Shown here piece after piece: positions 18,672 through 26,438 of a stretch of 64,000 nt of DNA; the first letter of the stretch is position 1, and every line of letters starts with the position of its first letter. The notes beneath the pieces were generated by a model. The model was not told where the DNA came from and made no database searches. It worked only from the letters and a program-made list of their open reading frames with translations. The translations under genes were made by a program, and so were the position numbers. Source of the stretch: Polaromonas jejuensis NBRC 106434 (lineage in GTDB: Bacteria > Pseudomonadota > Gammaproteobacteria > Burkholderiales > Burkholderiaceae_C); the NCBI RefSeq assembly GCF_001598235.1, contig NZ_BCYO01000004.1, positions 186,001 to 250,000 on the forward strand, given 5' to 3'.

Positions 18672-18904
18672 CGTTGTTGGCTCAGCAGCATGGCGAGCTC
18701 GTCGGCCGCTTCGGCCCAGTCCGAGTCGTCCGCGATCGCCTCGCCGAGAAACGCGGCCTGGGCCGGGTTCCAGAACGGGGCTTCGGCCAGGGCCGTGCCT
18801 GCGTCGAGGCGGTGGGCGGCCAGAAAGGCGTCGATGGCGCGCGGCTCGCCGGCGAGGCCCAACTGGCGAAACAGGCCGCTCAGGTCGTGCAGGCTGGTAT
18901 CCAT
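18668..18904 (-). CDS. DUF2789 family protein
   Basis: This 78-residue helical protein starts MDTSLHDLSGLFRQLGL and has the DUF2789 hallmark APFWNPAQAAFLGEAI in the middle, with a C-terminal acidic helix. The function of the family is unknown. A good GAAGGAGT ribosome-binding site precedes the ATG. It is convergent with the 93-residue hypothetical gene. Confidence 0.85.
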   Translation of the reverse strand: MDTSLHDLSGLFRQLGLAGEPRAIDAFLAAHRLDAGTALAEAPFWNPAQAAFLGEAIADDSDWAEAADELAMLLSQQR

Positions 18905-18996
18905 GGGGTAACTCCTTCTATGCAGGGGCGAGGACTATGCGGTCCCCAGTTTAGCGAGCGTTCGTGCAAAGATGAAGCCGGCCGGGGAAGGGTGCG

Positions 18997-19527
18997 ATGA
19001 TCGCAAGCATGACCGAGGACAGCCCCACCGCCCGCCTGTTTCTCGCGCTCTGGCCTGACCAGCGCGTGCGCGAGGCGCTGGCCCATGGCCGCGAGGCCTG
19101 GACCTGGCCGGCCGGCGTGGCCTGGATGCCGCCGCAGATGCTGCACCTGACCCTGCATTTCATAGGCCCGGTCGCCGTGCAACGCCTGCCGCAGTTGAGA
19201 CCCTCCCTGGCGGTGCCGTTCACGCCGTTTTCGCTGCGCCTGGACCGCCCGGAGCTGTGGCGGCACGGCATCGCCGTCCTGCGGCCGGAAGCCCCGGCGC
19301 CGGGCCTGCTGGACTTGCACGCGGCGCTGCGCGAGGCGCTTTGCCGGCTAGCCCTGCCGACCGAAGAGCGGGCATTTGATCCCCATGTCACGCTGGCGCG
19401 CCGCGCCGGCCGGGCGCTGCCGCCGCCTGCCACCCCGCCCATCGACTGGCGCGTCGAGGGCTACGCCCTGGCGGCCTCGATGCGCGATGCGCCCGGGGAT
19501 TACCGGATACTCCAGCGCTACGCTTGA
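18997..19527 (+). CDS. thpR: RNA 2',3'-cyclic phosphodiesterase (ThpR/LigT family)
   Basis: This 176-residue member of the 2H phosphoesterase family has the two catalytic HxT motifs: HLTLHFIG near residue 50 and HVTLARR near residue 130. The family hydrolyses 2',3'-cyclic phosphates on RNA ends and can ligate tRNA halves in vitro. The start ATG follows GGAAGGG. It is divergent from the DUF2789 gene. Confidence 0.92.
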   Translation: MIASMTEDSPTARLFLALWPDQRVREALAHGREAWTWPAGVAWMPPQMLHLTLHFIGPVAVQRLPQLRPSLAVPFTPFSLRLDRPELWRHGIAVLRPEAPAPGLLDLHAALREALCRLALPTEERAFDPHVTLARRAGRALPPPATPPIDWRVEGYALAASMRDAPGDYRILQRYA

Positions 19528-19795
19528 GCGCGGCGCGGCGATGGGGCGCCACGGGGTGGAAACTTCTCCAAGCTGTCTGGGGACAATGCTGTGGACAAGC
19601 CGTGGCCCGAGCGTGAATGACGGGCTTAAGCCCATGTTTTTAAAGGCGCTTCTTTAGCGTGCTGTTTTTTTGTGCAGTGGGTAACTCCAAATGCATGGTG
19701 CGCGTGCCCTTGTCCTGCCGCTCAATATCGTGATAAACCGACGCTTGGCCTCATCAGGCCGGCGTCCGGTGCAAGCACCGCCATGGAGGGGGAAC

Positions 19796-20224
19796 ATGAA
19801 CAGGTTTTCGAAGCTGGCTCTGTCTGCCTTGTTGCTGATCAGCATCGGCGCGGCCTGGGCGCAGGACATCGAGCGCGGCAAGTACCTGATGGAAGGCGTG
19901 GTGGCCTGCGGCAATTGCCACTTTGCACGCGGCGACAAGGGGCAGCCGCTGTTCGAAAAAGGTCTCTCGGGCGGCATGCTGTTCGAAGAGCCGCCCTTCA
20001 AGGCCTAGGCCGCCAACATCACGCCCGACCCGGACACAGGCATCGGCAAATGGACCGACGCCCAACTCGCCAAAGCCATCCGCGAAGGCGTGGACAAGAA
20101 CGGCCGTCCCTACAAGCCGCCCATGGCGTTTGGCTTCTACAAGAACATCAACGACGCCGACATGGGCGCGCTGATCGCTTACCTGCGCTCGTTGAAGCCG
20201 CAGGCGTTTGCGGGGAAGAAATAG
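19796..20224 (+). pseudogene. Class I-type cytochrome c interrupted by an in-frame TAG
   Basis: The start is ATG at 19796 after GGAGGGGG, with a signal peptide (MNRFSKLALSALLLISIGAA). The haem-binding motif CGNCH is in EGVVACGNCHFARGD. The frame is broken by a single TAG at 20006-20008, just after EEPPFKA. Past it the same frame continues without loss: AANITPDPDTGIGKWTDAQL, then AIREGVDKNGRPYKPP, and a normal end at 20224. A tyrosine or tryptophan codon is the likely ancestral codon at that position. The downstream part supplies the axial Met region (PPMAFGFYKN), so the truncated product could not be a functional cytochrome. A sequencing error is the main alternative. Confidence 0.85.
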
Positions 20225-20242
20225 GGAGAGCGGGCTGGGTGG

Positions 20243-20536
20243 TTAGCGTCTGGGGCCTGTGTACTGCCAATTGGCCGCTCCTTGGATGCCCCCGAAGATG
20301 CCTGCCTGAATGCCTGTACGGCCCAGAGAGGTGATCAAGGTTTTCTTGATGGCATCCTTGGCGGCAATCGAAGCTGCGACCTTCGCAACCGTGGCGGTCC
20401 CGAGAGTCCCGAGGCCAACGAGGTTGGTCGGGTCGGTAAGCCGTGTGGCGAACCGCGTGTACCCGTCAGACATTTTTGGAGCAAAACTAGGTCTCTGCTG
20501 AGTTGCCCTGATAGCATCCAGTGACCATAGCAACAC
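20243..20536 (-). CDS. Doubtful hypothetical ORF, 97 aa
   Basis: This open frame ends with an Ala/Gly-rich helical stretch (LGTLGTATVAKVAASIAAKD) and GAANWQYTGPRR. It spans the first copy of the 25-bp repeat. It could be the C-terminal remnant of a larger accessory protein or a chance frame; no family was recognised. It is the only candidate gene in the 320 bp after the broken cytochrome. Confidence 0.3.
   Translation of the reverse strand: MLLWSLDAIRATQQRPSFAPKMSDGYTRFATRLTDPTNLVGLGTLGTATVAKVAASIAAKDAIKKTLITSLGRTGIQAGIFGGIQGAANWQYTGPRR
20440..20464. repeat. 25-bp direct repeat, copy 1
   Basis: GCCGTGTGGCGAACCGCGTG plus TACCC, identical to 21079-21103. Both copies are followed within about 15-25 bp by GCAAAACTAGG and then by a plus-strand gene. 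Confidence 0.85.
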
Positions 20537-20548
20537 GCGGAGTCCTTG

Positions 20549-20917
20549 ATGAAGCCTTTGAAAACAGCCATGCTTTTCCCCGTCTTGGTTCTATGTGTCC
20601 TTGGTGCAGAAGCAAGAGCGTCTGATCAAGCGGGTAAATATAGTGTGCGAGGTTCCATTTCCTGCGCCCAGTTTTTAAATGAGCAGAAGATTAATTCCGG
20701 GGCTCATACATCCCATCTGGGCTATGTAGCTGGATACCTTAGCGCTTACAACCTGCAGACTCCCGGCACATACGACATCTTGGGAGGGGCAGATTTCGAC
20801 GGGGCAATTTTGTGGATAAAAAATTATTGCGATAGACAGCCATTAGAGACCGTGGGTCACGCCCTGATGGACCTCACCGCAGAACTGTTTCCCAAGCGTC
20901 TTCAAAAGGCTCCTTAA
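20549..20917 (+). CDS. Exported small protein resembling Rap1a/Tai-type immunity proteins
   Basis: This 122-residue protein has a signal peptide (MKPLKTAMLFPVLVLCVLGAEA, cleavage near residue 24). The mature part has two cysteines (SISCAQFL and IKNYCDRQP) and a helical core YVAGYLSAYN. Spacing and size recall Rap1a/Tai periplasmic immunity proteins that neutralise peptidoglycan amidase effectors; I would call that a resemblance, not an assignment. The start ATG at 20549 follows GGAG. G+C is clearly lower than in the flanking core genes. It lies between the two copies of the 25-bp direct repeat, with no toxin gene beside it. Confidence 0.65.
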   Translation: MKPLKTAMLFPVLVLCVLGAEARASDQAGKYSVRGSISCAQFLNEQKINSGAHTSHLGYVAGYLSAYNLQTPGTYDILGGADFDGAILWIKNYCDRQPLETVGHALMDLTAELFPKRLQKAP

Positions 20918-21078
20918 CGGACATCTCGGGGATGCTTTTTTCCTCACCATGAGGTAATTCAGCCAACGGGGGAGGATGTACGACCGTCGTACAGCGGCTT
21001 CTCGCGGGTGGTTCTGTTCTGGGGTGTCCATGACGTCACGGAGAGTTGCCTGCCCGCACCGCCCACCCCCACCCGGGG

Positions 21079-21103
21079 GCCGTGTGGCGAACCGCGTGTA
21101 CCC
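21079..21103. repeat. 25-bp direct repeat, copy 2
   Basis: Identical to 20440-20464. Together the copies bracket about 615 bp that carries the Rap1a/Tai-like gene. Confidence 0.85.
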
Positions 21104-21137
21104 CTCTCATAAATTTGCGGCAAAACTAGGCCGAGGG

Positions 21138-21158
21138 TGTCAGTCGGGCATACTGACA
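21138..21158 (+). promoter_or_regulatory. Perfect inverted repeat 2 nt before a start codon
   Basis: TGTCAGT, 7 nt, ACTGACA. It ends 2 nt before the ATG at 21161 and takes the place where a ribosome-binding site should be. An operator or a translation-blocking hairpin is possible. Confidence 0.45.
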
Positions 21159-21160
21159 AA

Positions 21161-21748
21161 ATGACCCCTGAAGAACTTAAAACCCTCTACAGCATGCTTG
21201 CTGGTTTAGGGCTTGGAACGGCGGCTGCCTGCGTGGTGGCGTATTTAATCATCCGCTTCCATCTGTCGGCATATCTGGGCGAGAAGGGTAAGAACCTTGC
21301 CACCAAGGAAGATATAGCCGGGATCACTAAGCTAGTAGAGGATGTTCGTGCCCCCTATTTGGCCTCAGTGGAGAACCTGAAGGGTAAGCATCAGCTACGC
21401 ATGGCTGCGATTGATGTCCGACTCCGGGCACACCAAGAAGCCTTCACCCTTTGGCGTGAGGTCTTGGGAGCAGTCCACTCTGAAGAAATTGGTAAGACAG
21501 TAATAAAGTGCCAAACATGGTGGGAACAGAACTGTATTTATCTGGAACCAAAGGTACGCGATGGTTTTGTTGATGCCTACTCAGCTGCATCAAGCCACGG
21601 CCAACTAGTTCAGGGGCGGTCAGATGTGGAGCTCGTTAAGGACAATTGGAGCAGGATCATCAAGTTCCCAAACACACTCTTTGAAGCTGTCGAACTTCCC
21701 GGGCTAACGGAAGGGGAAGCAAAGGCCCTCGATATGCCGACTCGCTAG
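21161..21748 (+). CDS. Membrane-anchored protein of unknown function with helical cytoplasmic part
   Basis: The 195 residues begin with one transmembrane helix (residues about 8-32, MLAGLGLGTAAACVVAYLII). A basic junction and a predicted coiled-coil region follow: NLATKEDIAGITKLVEDVRA, then LRMAAIDVRLRAHQEAFTLW. I recognise the KEDI...HQEAFTLW pattern from uncharacterised single-pass proteins found in accessory regions, but know of no demonstrated function. Codon use and G+C differ from neighbouring core genes, as does the 122-residue gene upstream. There is no clear ribosome-binding site; an inverted repeat occupies that position. It lies just upstream of a decayed recombinase. Confidence 0.7.
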   Translation: MTPEELKTLYSMLAGLGLGTAAACVVAYLIIRFHLSAYLGEKGKNLATKEDIAGITKLVEDVRAPYLASVENLKGKHQLRMAAIDVRLRAHQEAFTLWREVLGAVHSEEIGKTVIKCQTWWEQNCIYLEPKVRDGFVDAYSAASSHGQLVQGRSDVELVKDNWSRIIKFPNTLFEAVELPGLTEGEAKALDMPTR

Positions 21749-21895
21749 GGATTGCCCAAAGCCCCCGGATAGCTCACCTTCGATATTGCTTCTGGGCCAT
21801 GCTTGGGAGCAGGGCAACCTGAGGAATCGAAAGGGCAGGGTAGTGGAGTACCTCAATAGCCCTCTTGAGCCCCGTAAGGCTCCTGTGTGTGTACC

Positions 21896-22239
21896 TTAGC
21901 CCCAGTGCTTACCGCGTGGCCCTTCACCTCGGGAGCGAAGGACTCGGAAGGACTCGAATAGCGCCAGCGCCCGCCCGCAGGCTGCGATAGAGTCAGTAGA
22001 ACGTGGCGAATCGCCAGACAGCTTCCACCGGTCATAGACGTCCCGCAGGGTGTACACCTTCAAGGTCAGCGGTTCAGTAGTCAACACGACAGGTGTATCA
22101 ATTACCTCACCGGAATCCCGAAGGGTGATCTCTCGATGTGCCGTGCGGTACGCCTTCAGGCTGCCTTGAGGTCATCCGGGATGACGATCCGCACATGCCA
22201 TTGGCCTTCCCGTGGGTTCAGGCCTTCCACCTTTGCCAT
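21896..22239 (-). pseudogene. Decayed tyrosine recombinase (phage-type integrase) N-terminal part
   Basis: The minus-strand ATG at 22239 (after GGGAAAAG) opens MAKVEGLNPREGQWHVRIVI, followed by PDDLKAA and a stop at 22156. This is typical of the N-terminal domain (DUF6538 type) of phage-like tyrosine recombinases. In another frame the core-binding domain then appears: LRDVYDRWKLSGDSPRSTDS, then IAACGRALALFESF, ending at 21896. The catalytic domain (R-H-R-Y) is absent. At least one frameshift or deletion and a 3' truncation are needed to explain it. It points to a former integrated element in 20.2-22.3 kb. Confidence 0.8.
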
Positions 22240-22558
22240 GTCTTTTCCCTTGCTTGAATTTCGAGGAAGTGACATAGGCAAGTGATACGGAAAAGTGGTC
22301 TAAGACCTTGATTTCGCTTAAGTTGTTGAAACTTAAGGAATTCTTTGATGTAAGGTGACGAGCCTTGACCCCGGCACTGGCTCCACAGTTAGGGCTGCTT
22401 GGTTCCCCACCTGACCCGGTTGGCCGCTTCACCATGCGGGAAGGCCCGTCAAGGTGAATTATAGCAAGGCCTTGAGGGTGGTTTGCGCCAAGCGGCCGCG
22501 CCGGCGGGCACAATCAGGGTTTCAACCCAGCAGTACAAAGCCGCACAAGGACGTTCCC
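22240..22558. other. Intergenic region between integrase remnant and ParA gene
   Basis: The first 100 bp are AT-rich, with short TTAAG/CTTAAG repeats around 22318-22341. The rest is GC-rich. An open frame overlaps the ParA start, but it has no recognisable similarity. I saw no tRNA or other attachment-site gene here. Confidence 0.5.
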
Positions 22559-23326
22559 ATGCCCCGTGTCGTATTCAATCAAAAAGGTGGGGTGGGCAAG
22601 TCCACCATCACCTGCAACCTCGCCGCCATCAGCGCCAGTCAGGGCTTGCGCACCCTGGTCATTGACCTGGACCCCCAGGGCAATTCCAGTGCTTACCTGA
22701 TGGGTGCGCAAGCAGCCGGCGACCAGCCCAACGTGGCCGGTTTTTTTGAAGAGACCCTGAGCTTCAGCCTGCGCAAGGTGTCGCCGGCCGAATTCATCGT
22801 TCACACACCGCATGCGGGTCTACACCTGATGCCTTCCAGCCCGAAGCTGGATGAGCTGCAGACCAAGCTGGAGTCACGCCACAAAATCCTCAAGCTGCGC
22901 GAGGCGCTGCAGCAACTGGCGGGCGACTATGACCGCATCTATATCGACACGCCAACGGCCTTGAACTTCTACACTCGCTCGGCGCTGATTGCGGCGCGCA
23001 GCTGCCTGATCCCGTTTGACTGTGACGACTTCTCGCGCAAGGCGCTGTATACGCTGCTGGAGAACGTGCAGGAAATCCAGGCCGACCACAACGCCGATCT
23101 GGCGGTGGAAGGCATTGTGGTCAACCAGTTCCAGCCCCGGGCCAACCTGCCGCAGCGCATCGTCAATGAGCTGATCGCTGAAGGTTTGCCCGTGCTGCAG
23201 CCTTACCTGCCGGCCTCCGTCAAGGTCCGCGAATCCCACGAGCAGTCGCTGCCCATGATCTTCCTGGACCCCGGCCACAAGCTGACGCAGGCGCTGGTGG
23301 CGCTGCACGCTACGCTGCGGCGCTGA
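22559..23326 (+). CDS. Orphan ParA/Soj-family ATPase
   Basis: This 255-residue deviant-Walker ATPase has motif FNQKGGVGKSTITCNLAA at residues about 5-22 and Walker B LVIDLDPQGNSSAYL near residue 40. DRIYIDTPTALNFYTRSAL and a C-terminal helical part follow. I chose the ATG at 22559 because AAGGA precedes it and the deviant Walker motif then sits at the very N-terminus. No ParB gene or parS-like site is adjacent, and this is not the usual gidB-parA-parB place. It may position a cellular cargo other than the chromosome. It lies directly upstream of dnaX. Confidence 0.85.
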   Translation: MPRVVFNQKGGVGKSTITCNLAAISASQGLRTLVIDLDPQGNSSAYLMGAQAAGDQPNVAGFFEETLSFSLRKVSPAEFIVHTPHAGLHLMPSSPKLDELQTKLESRHKILKLREALQQLAGDYDRIYIDTPTALNFYTRSALIAARSCLIPFDCDDFSRKALYTLLENVQEIQADHNADLAVEGIVVNQFQPRANLPQRIVNELIAEGLPVLQPYLPASVKVRESHEQSLPMIFLDPGHKLTQALVALHATLRR

Positions 23327-23393
23327 TGGCGGCGGGGCTCTTCGGTCTGTTGATCGCTGTTTTGCGCCGCTTCGGGCAATTTAGAATGAGCGC

Positions 23394-25226
23394 ATGTCCT
23401 ACCTAGTTCTTGCCCGCAAATACCGTCCCCGCAATTTCTCTGAAATGGTGGGGCAGTCGCATGTGGTGCAAGCCCTGGGCAATGCGCTGAGCACCGGGCG
23501 CCTGCACCATGCCTACCTGTTCACCGGCACGCGGGGCGTGGGCAAGACCACGGTGTCACGCATCCTGGCCAAGTCACTCAATTGCACCGGCATTGACGGG
23601 CAGGGCGGCATCACGGCCGAGCCCTGCGGCGTGTGCCAGGCCTGCCAGGATATCGACAGCGGCCGCTTTGTGGACTACACCGAGCTGGACGCGGCGTCCA
23701 ACCGCGGTGTGGATGAAATTGCGCAGCTGCTGGAGCAGGCGGTGTACAAGCCCGTCGTCGGCCGCTTCAAGGTCTTCATGATCGACGAGGTCCACATGCT
23801 CACGAACACGGCGTTCAACGCCATGCTCAAGACGCTGGAGGAACCCCCCGAATACCTCAAGTTTGTGCTGGCCACGACCGACCCGCAAAAGGTGCCGGCC
23901 ACGGTGCTGTCGCGCTGCCTGCAGTTCAACCTGCGGCCCATGGCGCCCGAGACGGTGCTCGAGCATTTGACGCAGGTGCTGGGCACTGAAAACGTCTCGG
24001 CCGAACCACAGGCCCTGCGCCTGCTGGCCCGCGCGGCGCGCGGCTCCATGCGCGATGCCTTGTCGTTGACCGATCAGGCGATTGCATTTGGCTCCGGCCA
24101 GTTGCAGGAGGCCAGTGTGCGCACCATGCTGGGCAGCGTGGACCGCAGCTACGTGTTCCGCCTGCTGGATGCGCTGGCGCGCGGCGACGGAAAGACGGTG
24201 GTCGAAACCTCCGAAGCCCTGCGTCTCAACGGCCTGAGCGCCGCGTCAACGCTGGAAGAAATGACGACCGTGCTGCAGCGCATGGCCGTGCTGCAGGCTG
24301 TGCCCGAGCTGGGGGCCGGCGATGACGACGCCGACCCCGAGATTGCCGAGACGGCAAGGCTGGCCCACACCCTGCCGGCCGATGAAACCCAGCTGCTCTA
24401 CAGCCTGTGCCTGCATGGCCGCGGCGAGCTGGGTCTGGCGCCCGACGAATACGCGGCGCTGACCATGGTGCTGCTGCGCCTGCTGGCCTTCAAGCCCTCG
24501 ACGGCGACGGCCGCCGTGCTCCCCACCCGGACACAAACCCCTTTGCCGGGGAGTGCCGCCGAGCCCCCAAAAAAGCCTGAGCCGGCCCACGCCGGCGCGC
24601 CTGCTGTGCTGCACCGGCCCATGGCCCAACCGGCGCCAGAACCGCTGGCGGAGCGCACACCTGAGCCCGCCTTTGTCGAAGTTCCTGAACAAAATGAGGT
24701 GCTAGCCCAGGCAGATAGGGCGCCTTTAGCTATCAATTCAGAAGCGCCGCTGGAGCCTTCTGGCGCACCCGCGCAAGTTTCGCAGCCGGCGGTGCCAACC
24801 ATCGCAGCGCCGCTGGCCAGCACCCCGCTTGGCGATGCCTGGAGCGCGACGGTGAACCAGCTGGTGGCGGCTGAGGCGGTAGCGGCACTGACGCGCGAAG
24901 TGGCCCTGCAGTCCGAGTTGCGCAGCCAGACCGATGGCGTGTGGACCTTGCGCGTGGAGCGCGAATCACTGAGCCAGGCGGCTGCCCGCGAAAAACTCCA
25001 GACGGCGCTGCAGATTGCGCTGGCCGACCCCGTCATCAAGCTGGTGGTGGAAGTGGGCCCCGTGACGGATACGCCTGCGCGCCGCAACGCCGCGGCGCAG
25101 GCCGAGCGCCAGCGCGCCGCCGAAGAGATGATTCAGAACGACCCGTTTGTGCAGGACATGATCCGCGACTGGGGCGCCAAAATTGTCCCCGGCAGCATCA
25201 AGCCGGTCGCCGCCAAGCCGATATGA
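23394..25226 (+). CDS. dnaX: DNA polymerase III subunit tau (and probably gamma)
   Basis: This is the clamp-loader ATPase, 610 residues for tau. Walker A is GTRGVGKT (residues 45-52). The zinc module uses C64, C78, C81 and C84 (EPCGVCQAC). Walker B is VFMIDEVHML near residue 125, and the SRC sensor motif is in VLSRCLQFNLRP. A Pro/Ala-rich linker from residue 380 leads to the tau-specific C-terminal domain. At codons 393-394 the sequence A AAA AAG is followed by a -1 frame TGA and a GC hairpin; slippage would yield a gamma product of about 395 residues. The linker also holds a GCTAY-N7-RNAGC-like element (24729-24745). It heads the dnaX-ybaB-recR group. Confidence 0.97.
   Translation: MSYLVLARKYRPRNFSEMVGQSHVVQALGNALSTGRLHHAYLFTGTRGVGKTTVSRILAKSLNCTGIDGQGGITAEPCGVCQACQDIDSGRFVDYTELDAASNRGVDEIAQLLEQAVYKPVVGRFKVFMIDEVHMLTNTAFNAMLKTLEEPPEYLKFVLATTDPQKVPATVLSRCLQFNLRPMAPETVLEHLTQVLGTENVSAEPQALRLLARAARGSMRDALSLTDQAIAFGSGQLQEASVRTMLGSVDRSYVFRLLDALARGDGKTVVETSEALRLNGLSAASTLEEMTTVLQRMAVLQAVPELGAGDDDADPEIAETARLAHTLPADETQLLYSLCLHGRGELGLAPDEYAALTMVLLRLLAFKPSTATAAVLPTRTQTPLPGSAAEPPKKPEPAHAGAPAVLHRPMAQPAPEPLAERTPEPAFVEVPEQNEVLAQADRAPLAINSEAPLEPSGAPAQVSQPAVPTIAAPLASTPLGDAWSATVNQLVAAEAVAALTREVALQSELRSQTDGVWTLRVERESLSQAAAREKLQTALQIALADPVIKLVVEVGPVTDTPARRNAAAQAERQRAAEEMIQNDPFVQDMIRDWGAKIVPGSIKPVAAKPI
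24569..24596 (+). promoter_or_regulatory. Programmed -1 ribosomal frameshift site in dnaX
   Basis: The slippery heptamer A AAA AAG (24569-24575) is in the correct zero frame (CCA AAA AAG). After a -1 slip the next codons are GCC and TGA (24578-24580). Five nucleotides after the heptamer a perfect 6-bp stem GCCGGC/GCCGGC with a 4-nt loop begins (24581-24596). Heptamer, spacing and immediate stop mirror the E. coli dnaX site. I did not find the upstream Shine-Dalgarno-like stimulator that E. coli has. Confidence 0.8.
24729..24745. repeat. Intragenic GCTAY-N7-RNAGC element (dnaX linker)
   Basis: GCTAT, CAATTCA, GAAGC: one mismatch to the right arm. It sits in the poorly conserved Pro/Ala linker of tau and is read in frame (LAINSEA). 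Confidence 0.55.
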
Positions 25227-25274
25227 TCTAGAGATCTAGACCCGTTGCAGAGCCAGAATTTAAAGGAACGAAAC

Positions 25275-25607
25275 ATGTTTAACAAAGGACAACTTGCAGG
25301 CCTCATGAAGCAGGCGCAAGCGATGCAGGACAACCTGAAAAAAGCGCAGGATGAGCTGGCTTTTGTGGAAGTGACCGCTGAAGCCGGCGCCGGCCTCGTG
25401 AAGGTCACCATGACCTGCAAGCACGATGTCAAGCGCATAGAGATCGACCCCAGCCTGCTGGCCGACGACAAGGACATGCTCGAAGACCTGGTGGCGGCTG
25501 CTTTCAATGCCGCTGTACGCAAGGCCGAAGAAGTCAGCCAGGAAAAGTTGGGCAAGCTCACGGCAGGCATGCCCGGTTTGCCCGGCGGCATGAAGTTCCC
25601 GTTCTGA
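25275..25607 (+). CDS. ybaB: YbaB/EbfC nucleoid-associated protein
   Basis: This 110-residue DNA-binding protein starts [20 protein letters not shown]. The strand pair [19 protein letters not shown] is in the middle, and the tail is Gly/Pro/Met-rich. I chose the ATG at 25275 after AAAGGAACG; an upstream in-frame start at 25245 would overlap the ribosome-binding site. The dnaX-ybaB-recR order is conserved across bacteria and fits a role beside RecR. Confidence 0.95.
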   Translation: MFNKGQLAGLMKQAQAMQDNLKKAQDELAFVEVTAEAGAGLVKVTMTCKHDVKRIEIDPSLLADDKDMLEDLVAAAFNAAVRKAEEVSQEKLGKLTAGMPGLPGGMKFPF

Positions 25608-25679
25608 TGGCCGGTGAGCGGGCTCGCGACGCCGTGCTGCCCAACGCTCTTTTTTCCTCATCGCCGTTGACTGACCTTC

Positions 25680-26306
25680 ATGTCTGACTCCAACGCCCTC
25701 GACGGCCTGACCCAGGCCTTGCGCAAGCTGCCTGGCGTGGGCGCCAAGTCGGCCGCACGCATGGCGTTCCATCTGCTGCAGCACGACAAACCCGGTGCGC
25801 TGCAGATTGCGCGGGCCCTGGAGCATGCGGTGGGCAGCGTCAAGCATTGCGCGCTGTGCAACACATTGACCGAGCAGGACATCTGCAGCACCTGCGCCAA
25901 CCCGCAGCGCGACCGCAGCCAGCTGTGCGTGGTGGAAACGCCGGCCGATCAGGCGGCGCTGGAACGCACACAGGCCTACCGGGGTTTGTACTTTGTGCTC
26001 ATGGGCAAGCTCAGCCCGCTGGACGGCGTGGGCCCCAACGACATCGGGCTGCAAATACTGTTTGACCGGGTGGTGCCCAGGAATGAGCGCGGCGAGCCGC
26101 TGCCGGCCGAATCGCGCGAAGTGCAGGAAGTCATTCTGGCGACCAACTTCACCGCCGAAGGCGAGGCCACGGCGCACGTGATCGCCCAGGCGCTGAAAAG
26201 CCGCGGCGTGCAGGTGACGCGCCTGGCGCGCGGCGTGCCCGTGGGCAGTGAACTCGAATACGTGGATTTGGGCACGATTGCCCATGCCTTGGTTGATCGA
26301 AGGTGA
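25680..26306 (+). CDS. recR: Recombination mediator RecR
   Basis: RecR works with RecO and RecF to load RecA at gaps. The 208 residues show the helix-hairpin-helix [20 protein letters not shown] at the N-terminus and the C4 zinc finger [16 protein letters not shown] near residue 57. The Toprim part follows ([14 protein letters not shown], then [19 protein letters not shown] [15 protein letters not shown]). [17 protein letters not shown] is near the C-terminus. It is the third gene of the dnaX-ybaB-recR group. Confidence 0.97.
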   Translation: MSDSNALDGLTQALRKLPGVGAKSAARMAFHLLQHDKPGALQIARALEHAVGSVKHCALCNTLTEQDICSTCANPQRDRSQLCVVETPADQAALERTQAYRGLYFVLMGKLSPLDGVGPNDIGLQILFDRVVPRNERGEPLPAESREVQEVILATNFTAEGEATAHVIAQALKSRGVQVTRLARGVPVGSELEYVDLGTIAHALVDRR

Positions 26307-26438
26307 GTGCGGCGGCGCGGGCAAGCGGCCCATGCGCCGGCGGGCAGGCGCAAGCGGATTGAATGCGAAGGCTTGCCGCCCACGCTGAAAGCCGGTAATA
26401 AAAACGAAAAACGCAAAGATATCAGAGGGATTTTCAGC

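Noticed and set aside
20440-21103. Integron cassette with attC sites
   Set aside because: The 25-bp repeats lack the RYYYAAC/GTTRRRY arms and the imperfect hairpin of attC, and no IntI-type gene is visible.
21749-22558. CRISPR array or prophage genes next to the integrase remnant
   Set aside because: No regularly spaced repeats and no phage structural or replication genes are seen; only the recombinase remnant is recognisable.
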